From Ephemerocybe angulata (taxonomy: Eukaryota; Basidiomycota; Agaricomycetes; Agaricales; Psathyrellaceae): a DNA stretch of 64,000 bases. The stretch lies in contig JAACJK010000179.1 in assembly GCA_013368325.1 (NCBI GenBank), positions 62,001 to 126,000 on the forward strand, written 5' to 3'. The notes beneath the pieces are model-generated. The model did no database searches. It was given only the letters and a program-made list of their open reading frames with translations, and was not told where the DNA came from. The translations under genes were made by a program, and so were the position numbers. Shown one piece after another: positions 23,408-33,258 of this stretch; within the stretch, counting starts at the first letter, position 1; the number at the start of each line of letters is the position of its first letter.

Positions 23408-26400
23408 ACTCGCTCTCCGAGTCATTCCCGCGTCGCCATGATCCCCGCCTACTCGCTTGCCTATTTCGTGACTCCGCCTCACCCATCGACATTTCCCGGG
23501 TCATGAGGCAGCTTGAACGTACTGTGGTCGTTTCGCGCACCCACAACTTAACTCCCACCAGCCCCAGGAACGTCCAGCCCCCGTGTCCCACCCCTGCTCC
23601 TCCGCCTCCGGAACGTCTTTAAGCCGGATGACAACCCTGATTCCATTCCTAGAGAAAGAAGAAGAATTAGAGCTTGACGACGATCTCTGTCCGCCATCCG
23701 ACCCAGCTCGACAACCAAATCCTACGATACCCCACCCGCCACTGCCTCCGAGAATGGCAGGTCCCCAAGTCATGCGATGATCACTACGACTCCACAAATA
23801 TACCAGATCATATGCATCCCGCTCGCCCATGAAGGCCTTTTTGCAACCTTTTTGTATATCTTGCATACATCCCTACATTACGCATCTCGGAGTTTTCGTT
23901 AATTGTTTCCGTCTGTACCGCACCAGCCTGACCATGATGTATACCTATATGTACGTGTACTAACCCAATTCGTTCCGTCTACTAGATTGCAACTCAATGT
24001 AATTCGTTCGTGAAATTTCCTTCGCTCCTGCTGTGAGTCTGGGCTGCCTCGTTTCTCAACTGTGTCACGCCCCTTGCCCAGGATATCCCAGCCCCAGGCC
24101 TCGGATGTCGATAGCGGGAAATAACGGAGCGCAGCAGCTTCTCAAGAGGACCTTTCCCGGGTAAATGGGGTCAGCTGCTCCTCCGCCGTCCATGACTTGC
24201 CGGCGATGTCAACGAGGCAACAGAACAGAGCCATATTTCTCGAAGGAGCTTTAGTGAGGGCAAGATCCAATACGCCGATATCGGATAGCAAAGAGTGATC
24301 CTGCTGATCTTCAGCTCAGGGCGGTTGCATATGACGTCGACGCTCAGAAGCGAGGTTCGAGGCTCTCTGATGAGCGTGGCCTGCGGCCTCCTGTGGTCGC
24401 TTGCCCTTCGAAATCACCGGAAGCAAAATGCCAAGCCACCTGAAAGAGTTTGGAATTTTGAGACGGCCAAGCTGCTTGAAGACGGATGGAAATTTCCCCT
24501 CCAAGATAAGGATTTTCGTGAGTTGGGAGTTACGAATATAATTATCCCTAGCCTATGGACGCCATCCGTAAAGGCGCAATTCATCTCTTTCTTTCTTTCT
24601 CGGAGATACAGGATTGATACTCCAACCTAAGCGTTGCACCTTCCATTTCCACGACACGTAAAACAAAAGCGAATGTCCTGGGAGATGAAATTCCCAAGCG
24701 GATGTGGACGCCGGTGCAGTACACAACAAGGGTGAGTAGACCAACTTCGTGGAGTGTGGACAATGAATCGGAAGGACCTAGGAAGGAACTTGAAGGTTAT
24801 TGAGTTGTGAGCGTTAACGGCTAAGTATACACATTACTCGGCTAAGGATTGTATTGAACTCGTAGACAGTCGTAGACTCCGGCGTATCGTCGGTAACGAC
24901 CTCGGACCTCAAGCATGCGCCGATACTCTTTTGTTTAGGACGACTCAGAACGACCGTGTTTATCATCCCCGTCGTTTGAAAGAGCTATCGCCAAGAGTTC
25001 CATGTTGGTGAGTTCGATCGAGAAACTGTTGGGTTTGTCCGGATACAAACACTGATATCCTCGAACGCGACGCCCAGATAGGGAACGGAATAAAGTTCTC
25101 GATATCAAAAGTTAGAAAGCTTAGATAGCGACAGGAGTTTCTATTATGGGAACGAAGTGAAGCTTGGCGCAATGTAAGCGCCCAGTTTGCCCGGGCCCGG
25201 GACGAATCGCTGATTGGTGAACAGAGAATTGGGCAAGCACCGATGCAAGAACGTGTTGCGGTGAAAGGTTGATACCTTGACAATTATTTTCTTCGAATGG
25301 GACTCGGGCCCTTCAGGCTGCTGCAATCAGGCGCACTCATAGACTGTAGATGGCCAAGCTCTCAAAGTGGTTATCGCTACATACTCCAGCGAAAAAACAC
25401 AGAAAAATTGCGACGACAATTGCCAGGATCACGCCAGAGGATTTACAGTTGTCAACTATTCAAACAACAGTATGTCCATGTCAGCCTCTTTCCCACAAAT
25501 CATAAGGGCCCGATAAGAGAACCAGATTTCGACACCGACCATCTGGATACGCAGAGTACGAGATAGCGAATAGAAGTCAGCACGAGTGGCGGAGTGTCTG
25601 AAAAGGAAGGCCGAGTGAAGAGTGGGGGTGGCTGGAAGGACACACGGTAGACAGCTGTCACATCGCAAGATTAGCGCCCGCACCCGCAGGGATTCCGAAA
25701 ATCCTCCTGACAGCGCCACGACCACTGCTTTGGTGCAGCGTCAGAAGGAAGGTAAATTTGGTGTTGTGACTTGAACAGTTTTAGCCCTCGGGAAGAGACA
25801 CGCTCCCATGACACGCGTTGATGATTAGAGTCGTAAATCTAAGCACGGCATAACGGTATCATCATCTTCAAGTAAGACAGGGCCATGGTTTAGTAAGGTT
25901 GAGTAAGCAGCTGTTGATGTAGATAGACACGCTGCAACGTCTCTCTGTAGAATGAAATGTTCGTACCCCTCTTTACAACAGTCACATATATCACACCAAG
26001 CGAGAATAGGTATGTCACACCCCCAAAGATCTCCTTGTCGCAACGAAGATAGATTCTGAAGTTGAGGGTCCAGATGGCGTAACAGGCCCTTGACCAAGCA
26101 ACACGCAGAGCAAGTCGGGTAGGCCCCAGAATCTACATCATCCATCATGAACTGCCTTCTCATATACCTGGGGTTTCGAGGGTTCTGTCTTAGAATTAGG
26201 GTCAGGAATGAAGATCATGTGTCCCCATAAAATGGTATGTGTACCCCGATAGGTAGGATACACGACTCGACAAACCATATTGCGGCGGTGTAATAACTGC
26301 TAACACTGTAGCATGCATCGAGAGGCTGCCGTACGAGTGCCAACCCCGATGAATGGCTCAGAGAGTGGCCATTACAAGCGCCAAACGAGCAGCACCGCAC

Positions 26401-26637
26401 TGCAATTAGAGCTTATATGTGATATCGAATGGAGATTACGGGTATTCCTGACGTGACGCTGTATCACAACTTCTTTCTTATCTCAAGCATCAGCAGCGGC
26501 CAAGGCTAACCAGTGTTGTACTCACCTCACACATATCTCTCAATAGGAGGACATAGATATATCTGAAAATAGCCATGAAGCGAAGCTTAAAACCAAGTTA
26601 GGAGCGTGACCAGATGGAGAGGGTCCGGTGATTCTTT

Positions 26638-26663
26638 GGGCGCTTATTTTATCCCCACGGTCA
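26638..26663 (+). repeat. Short dispersed repeat, copy 1
   Basis: GGGCGCTTATTTTATCCCCA followed by CGGTCA; a near match lies at 33168-33193 (GGGCGCTTATTTTTCTTCCA then CGGTCA). Possibly the end of the same unrecognised small element. Confidence 0.4.
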
Positions 26664-27007
26664 GCAGCCCCTGCAAAGCTGTGTTATGATCGCACGGAGC
26701 TTAACAGCAGTCATTCGAAGCCAGAAAGAAGGGGGACCCAAGCTCTCATCTCTCTCTCTGACATCCTTGTCTCAATGCCCCTTGACAATTATCAAGTTAT
26801 CTACCACGAACCGCAGCTCGATGATGGGAAAGGGACGAGCACAAACCTGAGTAGAGTGGAAGGCACGTATAACTTAGTTAGAGCACAGCTCGTTGGAGTC
26901 CTGAATACTGGTGACAAACACACATAGGAAGGATCGCTGGCCCATGCATCCTTTCTTAGACATCGGGTCGACTTTCTTTAAAGACCCATGTCTCGAACAC
27001 CGAGCGC

Positions 27008-27040
27008 GTTTAAACGGGTCGTTTAAACGCGTTTAAACGA
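27008..27040. repeat. Triple GTTTAAAC palindromic cluster
   Basis: Three 8-bp palindromes GTTTAAAC within 33 nt, each flanked by C and G (CGTTTAAACG). It may be a transposon terminus or a protein-binding array. An acidic minus-strand frame lies to the right. Confidence 0.5.
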
Positions 27041-27614
27041 CAAAAATGGGTGGAAGAATCGAATATGAAGAGGTTAATAAACTTGTATTTAATGAAGGTA
27101 GAATACAGCATGCATGCAGTAGTCGTGTAGCCGACTTGGAAGTTGGAGGGAAGTTTGCCTTGGGTGTTCGCAGCCCTGATTGGATTTCGAACACCGCTCG
27201 GCACCCTCCGGCAACTCAGATGTCCTCATCGTCATCACCCTCCTCCTCCTCATCATCACCAACCTCATTCCCATCGACAGTCGCCTCCTCTCCTTCACCC
27301 TCTTGTGGCCCACACCAGTTGATATCAAGGCTAGGGCGCCGTCTGTCTGCGTACTGCACCACACTCTCGTTGGTATCAGGCCAGTCCCCACCTCCGTTTT
27401 TAAGGGCCGTCCGCGCGTCGACCGCCATCCGCTTGAACATCGAAGCCTTCTCGTATGAATGAATTAAAATTGCGCGTCAGGCGCCACGAAACCAGTTGTC
27501 TATATGGGATGAGGCTGTTTCATGAAGCACAGGAATAATAAAGCTTAATTAATATACGGTTCACTCAGCTCGCTCGGTCTCCGGCTAAATTCCCACTTAC
27601 CCAACCTACCCAAC

Positions 27615-28094
27615 CAAGGGGGTTTCAGCCGAGCAGCCCGAGTATGGCGACCTCACCCGCCACGGTGCTATCAACGGCGTGGGGGCCACGCTTACTCAGC
27701 CAAATAAATTTCGGCAAGAAGGGCGCTTAAGTGTAGAGGCAGCGAATCAGCTTGTAGTATTACTGATATTTGTATGTCAGGTATCCCTTTCGAGTTCGTC
27801 AATACACTGGTGATTAGAGTTGAGTTGATATATGCTCTACGATGGAAAACTGGGCGGTGAACTTCAAAGGCATGGCAGACGATAGCCTGGTGCGCCCACT
27901 GCCGTACTTGCACCGTACAAGCCTTTCGCCCAATGCCGGTGCCGTTGCATGCAGTTTCAAATATGGTGAAGAACCCCGATTGTGATTTTTCCGGGTCCCT
28001 GGGCAGGTGCGGTCAAGGGGGTCTCCCCACGCCGTTGATAGCACCGTGGCGGGTGAGGTCGCCATACTCGGGCTGCTCGGTTGAGACCCCCTTG
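27615..28094. repeat. Large inverted repeat with 70-bp arms
   Basis: Arms at 27615-27684 and 28025-28094 are each 70 bp and reverse complements with about two mismatches (shared core GAGCAGCCCGAGTATGGCGA). The spacer is 340 bp and contains the first copy of a 206-bp direct repeat. The structure could fold as a hairpin. It carries no coding sequence I can support. Confidence 0.85.
27808..28013. repeat. Direct repeat, copy 1 (206 bp)
   Basis: Highly similar to 28693-28892. It starts TGGTGATTAGAGTTGAG and ends GGGCAGGTGCGGT. On the minus strand both copies keep one frame open across the shared part (VCHAFEV..RPVFH.RAY) and the length difference is 6 nt. A weakly supported minus-strand coding segment is therefore possible. 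Confidence 0.85.
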
Positions 28095-28246
28095 ATACGG
28101 GCAATCCAGCCAGCATATAGAAGAGGAATAAATTTCTAGAGAGCCTGCAACCAGCATCCAAACACCAATCACCCCAAGCGCTTTAGCATCCACACAACCA
28201 TCCACCCATATCCGTTGTCCAACCCCACCCTAAACCTCAAGCTAAA

Positions 28247-28698
28247 ATGCGTCTCTCCTTCTTCGCCACTATTCTCCCCATCGTACTCTCGCTCGCCTCC
28301 CTCACCGCAGCCCGCGGATATGATTCCGGCCTTGTACGTCCCCAATCGGCTATTAGTAGTATATACTATGACCAGTACTAATTCAAGTGCTCTATCCACC
28401 ATACAGTCTTATGAAGCCCGCAACTACGTCGACGAGCTCGCCACCCGCGAGATCCTCTCCGAGCTCACCACGCGTGAACTCATGGACGAACTCAGCGACC
28501 GCCTCGAGAGGCGTGAGACCAAGGTGATCTGCGCCTGGTGCTTGACTGACTGGGTCAAGCGGTCGGTACGCACTTTCCATAATCACTGTTCTTTCACCCC
28601 TTCAGAGACTGACTCGCGGACTGTATTAGGGCGGCAAGTGCTCCGCACGGGTTGGCAAGAACGCGGGGCCGCATGTCAAGAAGGAGATTAGTTGGTGA
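28247..28698 (+). CDS. Small secreted protein with charged repeat pro-region and Cys tail (copy A)
   Basis: Three exons: 28247-28333, 28407-28565, 28630-28698; 104 residues, in frame. A signal peptide (MRLSFFATILPIVLSLASLTAA) is followed by a repetitive charged segment (YVDELATREILSELTTREL, MDELSDRLERRE) with a period of about 8 and repeated T/LRE. It ends in an Arg-Arg pair, a likely kexin (Kex2) site. The tail is ICAWCLTDWVKRSGGKCSAR and a basic end. The last intron splits the tail. A paralogue with the same plan lies at 39467-39968. Extracellular release of the Cys-containing tail after Kex2 cleavage is inference. The stop codon lies inside the 5' edge of direct-repeat copy 2. The function is unknown; it does not look like a hydrophobin. 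Confidence 0.75.
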
Positions 28699-28892
28699 CT
28701 AGAGTTGAGTTGAGATATGCTCTATGATGGAAAACTGGGCGGAGAACTTCAAAGGCATGGCAGACGATAGGGTGCCCCCACCGTACTTGCACCGTACAAG
28801 CCTTTCGCACAATGCCGGTGCCGTTGTATGCGTTTTCAAATATGGTGAAGGACCCCGATTGTGATTTTTCCGGGTCCCAGGGCAGGTGCGGT
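28693..28892. repeat. Direct repeat, copy 2 (200 bp)
   Basis: Second copy of the 27808-28013 segment, about 885 bp downstream and shorter by 6 nt. It begins at the very end of the small secreted protein gene, so its 5' edge covers that gene's stop codon. The minus strand is open at 28966-28688 (92 codons). Confidence 0.85.
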
Positions 28893-30705
28893 AGCTCGGG
28901 GGTGTCGTCCTCTAAAGTCATTGGGGTCGTTATTCCGGGTGTACTTAATTTATATAGCTTGCTCACTGTACGTCAGAGTTTATTAGGACTTGAGGCAGCT
29001 CGAATATGGGCGGTTAATCTTGCTGCTTGCCGGCGTACGTGGGAAACCTCATCATTAAACAGCAGATGCCATTGTGCTTCAAGTCCTAAAAAGCAGCACT
29101 GTATCCTGTGCCACAGTGCGAGCCTGAGAAGGTCTCGTGTGTCGCACTGCCTAATTGGGTATCCCGACGATCAAAACACCAAGTTCAAGGCTCTTGGGAG
29201 CCAGCCGGTTAGATTGGATCGCACATAGCATGATATATATGACTCCAGGGGTGTGTAAAACCGGTTCGGTAGGTAGAGGGGATACACTAGCCAAGAGGGG
29301 CATAGAGAAACGTACTGGTGCTTGTTGAGGGGGAGCGAGGTGGTATGGTGCGAGGACAGTCACCATGCCTCCTAAACCATGTTCTCGCACAAAGATAGGA
29401 GAACGACGTGCGCTTACCGAGTTCTCTAAGTCAGACCGGCAACGTGAGCTGCAACTGAACAGCCATCCACGCCCCGAGCGGTTGCTGAGGCTTTGAGCGC
29501 AATGCAACGAAACTAGGCGCGCAACACAACGACATCCCCATCCCAAATTAAAGTACCATTCCATTGAAGAATCACACCCTCGCTCGCAGAGCAGCAAGGG
29601 TCCAGACGTCCACGTTTGAACCGATGGATATTGACCCAAGGGCAAGCGAAGTGCCCAGCAATCCACCAAAGGCATCCAGAGCACAGCACGAAAGAAGTGA
29701 AAAGGGACAACAGCATGATTTGAGCATGATATAAAATGCATAAAATATGAAAGAACACCACCCGAACGACGTTTCCCACAAAACGAGGGCCGTAGGGTCA
29801 AAGGCAGAAAGAAGCTCGCTCCAATCAAGAGTTGGAAAGGGTGGATGGCTGGCTGACTCGCTTTGAAACGGCATTGCACCAACACGAGAGCCCCAAGCGC
29901 ACGAATCCAAGGACCGAGCCAGCGGGGTACACACCGTTCATTGACCGCCGGCTTGGTGTCCCATGCACGATGGGCGTAAGCAAACGCGAAGTAGAGAGGT
30001 GTGAGTTAGACCATCCTTGCGGAGGCAGTAGTGATATGGCATAGCGAAAAGACAAGCAGCACACCTCCTCCGGGGTCCACCATACACCGCACATAAAACA
30101 GAGACGGCTACTCGTGAAGCCATGAATTCAAACCGGGCAATTTTGGCTGATAAGTGAACAACCATCCATGCCCAGGCGATTCAAGCTGAACGTAGCACCC
30201 GTATCTGCTATATGCCAAGGCTTCAAGTGTCCCTGCAACGAAAGATCGAGGAATAGATGAGAGTGTGAAACTGGGCGCGCAAATTGGCATCGCGAGTATC
30301 TGGCGGAAAGAAATATATCTGGTGGAAGGGGAAAAAAAGCGCGGCACCCAATTGACCTGGCAGCGCCCCGCGGAACGAGGCCCGGAGTAAGGTAGGGTAA
30401 GAAACGAAGGCGAGCTCCGCTGACTCGTCCGACCACCCCCGCGACAACTCCGAGCGCACATTCTAAGGATGGAGCCATCGGGGTACACACCATTCAGCTG
30501 GCCCGAGCGGCCACCGGGAGATCAGATACCCAGGCCGCACATTCCCTCTCCAAAAATGCTTGTCAACCAAGGTTTTCAGTAGAGTAACTTGACGGAAGGA
30601 TTTTGGGATTCGGCTGGTTAAAGAGTGGTATAGTCTATTGCAATCATCTCCAACTCGACTCGACTCGACTATCTGGATGCGGTGTGCCTAGGTTGCTGAC
30701 GTTCT
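28893..30705. repeat. Degenerate repeat region, no supportable gene
   Basis: Two related but diverged segments occur about 560-700 bp apart. AGCGCACGAATCCAAGGA...AGC.GGGGTACACACC near 29895 matches AGCGCACATTCTAAGGA...GGGGTACACACC near 30450. GAACAGCCATCCACGCCC near 29457 matches GAACAACCATCCATGCCC near 30157. The long minus-strand frames here differ between copies and look like chance. An old repeated element is the best explanation. Confidence 0.5.
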
Positions 30706-31445
30706 CTAGTGCTGGTGGTTCTTGTGGTGCTCTAGAACGCCAAATCAGTCCACGTTCCCATCAACCACACCCAAAACACCTAACACCTTCTTCCCTTCGA
30801 AAGAAACATCCGAACACGCCCCAAACACACGCAGAACACACAGAAAACGAGACGAAGGAAGACTCACTCAAGTGCATGTTATAGTCAATAGTGTATCCAA
30901 TCCCGAACAGCGTAACGATCAACGCAACGAGGGGCTTTCCGCTCTCCCTTCCGGCGTTGAAGAAGCGGCCCTTGAGGCCGGAGATTTGCTGGGTCGCGGT
31001 GCCCTTGGGGAGCTTGGAGTAGAAGTCGACGAGGGGGCCGAGGCCGGCGCCGGAGCCTCCAGACTGCGTTGCGGTAGATTCAGGTCGTTGTTACGTTCGT
31101 TCGTTCGGTCGGTCGGTTGTCCAGCATAAGGTGTTTGAAGGCGTCGAAAGGTTGGAGGTTTGAGGTCGTCGTGTCGCGTGTTATGGTTGCGGTGTCGTAT
31201 TGTCCGTCCAGTATTGCATTTTGAGAGTTTCACCATGCGTTTTGAAGTGTCCAAACCCCACATTCCGCACCCAACACCCAACCAACCCAAAATTCAACCC
31301 AAAAAGAAAGCAAAAGCAGCAAAGAAATAATTTCGTCAGCATCCTCCCTCCTCCAACATATCCAAAGTACGCACGACGAGCTTGGGCGTAGCGATCTTGG
31401 GGGGACGAGGCCTCCAAGCGAGCGGCGGATGAGAGAGGCGTGCAT
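30706..31445 (-). CDS. ATP17: Mitochondrial ATP synthase subunit f (ATP17)
   Basis: Three exons: about 31445-31371, 31063-30868 and 30731-30706. Exon 2 encodes LGPLVDFYSKLPKGTATQQI, then GRFFNAGRESGKPLVALIVT and LFGIGYTIDYNMHL, the core and membrane helix of F1Fo subunit f. Exon 3 adds a HHKNHQH tail and TAG. Exon 1 begins MHASLIRRSLGGLVPP, an Arg-rich mitochondrial start. After it, a different frame reads KIATPKLV, which is what I expect of the family (yeast IPPKVVSSK), so one C may be missing in a six-C run. Otherwise, using donor GTACTT at 31370 keeps the frame with the sequence RSLRPSSSC. Introns are 136 and roughly 307 nt, long for this genome. The subunit sits in the inner-membrane Fo stalk region. 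Divergent from RCE1. Confidence 0.85.
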
Positions 31446-31745
31446 GGCGACGACGACGACGACGACGGTGAGGAAGGGTGTTGTAGACGGTTCGGAGTGG
31501 GTCGGGACACGATGAGCTGTTTGCCTGACGCCTTTGGCCCTGGAAGGAAACAGAGACAAAGTCCGCTTCGGCCGGAGTTCGGCTTTGGGTGGACGGTTCG
31601 GCTTGTTCGGCGGAGGCTTATTGTGAGCAGATCGCGCTCGGCGCTGCGCGCCTCTTTGTTCCTTTGCTCTCGTCTTCTTGGATGTGCCGCTACTGACCTC
31701 GTTCGACTCCTACCTTGGGCTTTCTTTTCTCCATCTACCCCCACC
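31446..31745. promoter_or_regulatory. Divergent promoter of ATP17 and RCE1
   Basis: 300 nt between start codons. Contains a (GAC)n run at 31450-31470 directly upstream of ATP17, giving CGTCGTCGTCGTC on its leader strand. No TATA box recognised. Confidence 0.45.
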
Positions 31746-33053
31746 ATGTCCCTGCTCGACTACACCAAAGCCCTCTTGAACCCAACCGGCCTCACAGGAC
31801 CCTCCGGCCTGCCCCTTCTCCCGATATCCATAGCGCACATCCTGGCGCTCAGCTTCGCAGCGATATACGTCGGCTCTCTATACGTTTCCAACCACACGAG
31901 ACTCTCGTTTGCCACGGACGTTGATGGGAAGGGGGTTAGTGCCGGGGTATTGCAGGAACGAGAGCGTAAGGCGAATGAGCGGTGGAGGGACGACCCGGAC
32001 GTTATCCGCGCCCGGCTCATAGCCGTTTCTATGGCTAGCCTCACTTGCTGCACTGCTGTCGAAGCCATAATCGCAACGTCCACGAATGCGGTGCGTTATC
32101 CTCACTCGTATAGAAGCGGACGAATGACTAACTGACCTGATATAGACGGTACTGGAGGTTATGAACCTCACGCGAAAGCACCTAGGCTTCACCCTCGGAT
32201 CCTCTCTCCGCCCCCACCTCATCACACCTATCCTTTTCCTCGGCCCTCTCTACGCAACATACCTCCAACAAACCCTCCCATTCCAGAAATTCTGGTTCCC
32301 CAAACAAAAGTTCCTGAACCTAATAGGCCTCCGTACCTACACCCTCGTACGTCCATCCCCATCCCCACCTCTATTCTCCTTCACAAGCTCATAAACTGAA
32401 TTGAATTGAATTGGATGTAGGGCCCGCTCACCGAAGAGATCGTCTTCCGCGCGTGCGTCCTCGCGCCATACCACCTCGCAGGCTGCTCCCCCACAAAGAT
32501 GGTCTTCCTCACACCTCTCTCCTTCGGCCTCGCGCACGCGCACCACGCATGGGACACGTATAACCGCTACGGCCGGACGCGCCAAGCCGCCCTCAAAGCC
32601 GTCCTGGGCAGCAGTACGTCGTCATCTCTCTTCCCTCCCTCTCTCCCTTTTCTTTTCCCTCTCCCTCCCTCTGCTGCCCAACCTCTCTATCAAATGAACG
32701 ACTAAATCTGATTACACCATACAATAACCAGCCTTCCAGTTAATCTACACAACCCTCTTCGGGTTCCACGCAGCCTACCTCTTCCTCCGCACCGGCTCGC
32801 TCCTCCCCGCCTTCTCCGCGCACGCTTTCTGCAACATCATGGGCTTCCCCGAGGTCGCGTACGAGATTCGGACGTGGCCGCATCGCAAATACCGTGCGTA
32901 TCCAATCAATCGAGGAATCGGGGCAATGCTGACGACCTTCCACCCATAAACATAGTGATCATCCTGCTATATCTGCTCGGTATCGTAGGCTATGTATATA
33001 CCCTCCCTCGGTGGACCGAGACGCCTGGGTCGATCTTTTGGCCCTCTGCCTAA
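31746..33053 (+). CDS. RCE1: CAAX prenyl protease 2 (RCE1)
   Basis: Five exons: 31746-32090, 32146-32346, 32421-32613, 32732-32893, 32956-33053; 332 residues, in frame. Several hydrophobic helices surround the glutamic intramembrane protease (ABI/CPBP) motifs: [20 protein letters not shown] (EExxxR with the catalytic Glu), [14 protein letters not shown] (FxxxH) and [13 protein letters not shown] (His/Asn). The protein resides in the ER membrane and cleaves the last three residues of farnesylated or geranylgeranylated CaaX proteins such as Ras and mating pheromones; this is known for the family. All catalytic residues are visible. The ATG at 31746 has an ACC context and gives [15 protein letters not shown]. 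Confidence 0.93.
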
Positions 33054-33167
33054 ACTTGCGACAGCTTGTGTGCTAGAATGTATCATATTAATCTAGATTT
33101 TATATTCGCTGGACGCTAATGGAAGAGACAGTAAGGCTATCTTAGGTCCGACTTTCGTGGTCGGGCT

Positions 33168-33193
33168 GGGCGCTTATTTTTCTTCCACGGTCA
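33168..33193 (+). repeat. Short dispersed repeat, copy 2
   Basis: Partner of 26638-26663; both contain GGGCGCTTATTTT and end CCACGGTCA. It lies in the 3' flank between RCE1 and the WD40 gene. Confidence 0.4.
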
Positions 33194-33258
33194 ATGTACT
33201 TATGGAAAGGTGAACTAACGGTAACCCTAAATTTGAACGTGACATAGCATACAGTAAA

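Larger units (their letters stand above)
23408..27614. other. Gene-poor region with scattered short frames and repeats
   Basis: No supportable gene in 4.2 kb. 23408-23860 is probably the 3' UTR or flank of the Cys-rich gene. A minus-strand frame at 26163-25825 has several Cys (PTCSACCLVKGL, WCDICDCC) and a plus-strand frame at 26628-26927 has a plausible tail (YQVIYHEPQLDDGKG), but neither matches a family. At 27008-27040 GTTTAAAC occurs three times in palindromic context. A minus-strand frame at 27440-27216 ends in an acidic run, and may be a transposase tail. Confidence 0.4.

Noticed and set aside
29151..30494. Long minus-strand frames (244, 126 and 121 codons)
   Set aside because: The two related repeat copies do not keep the same frame, so coding is unlikely.
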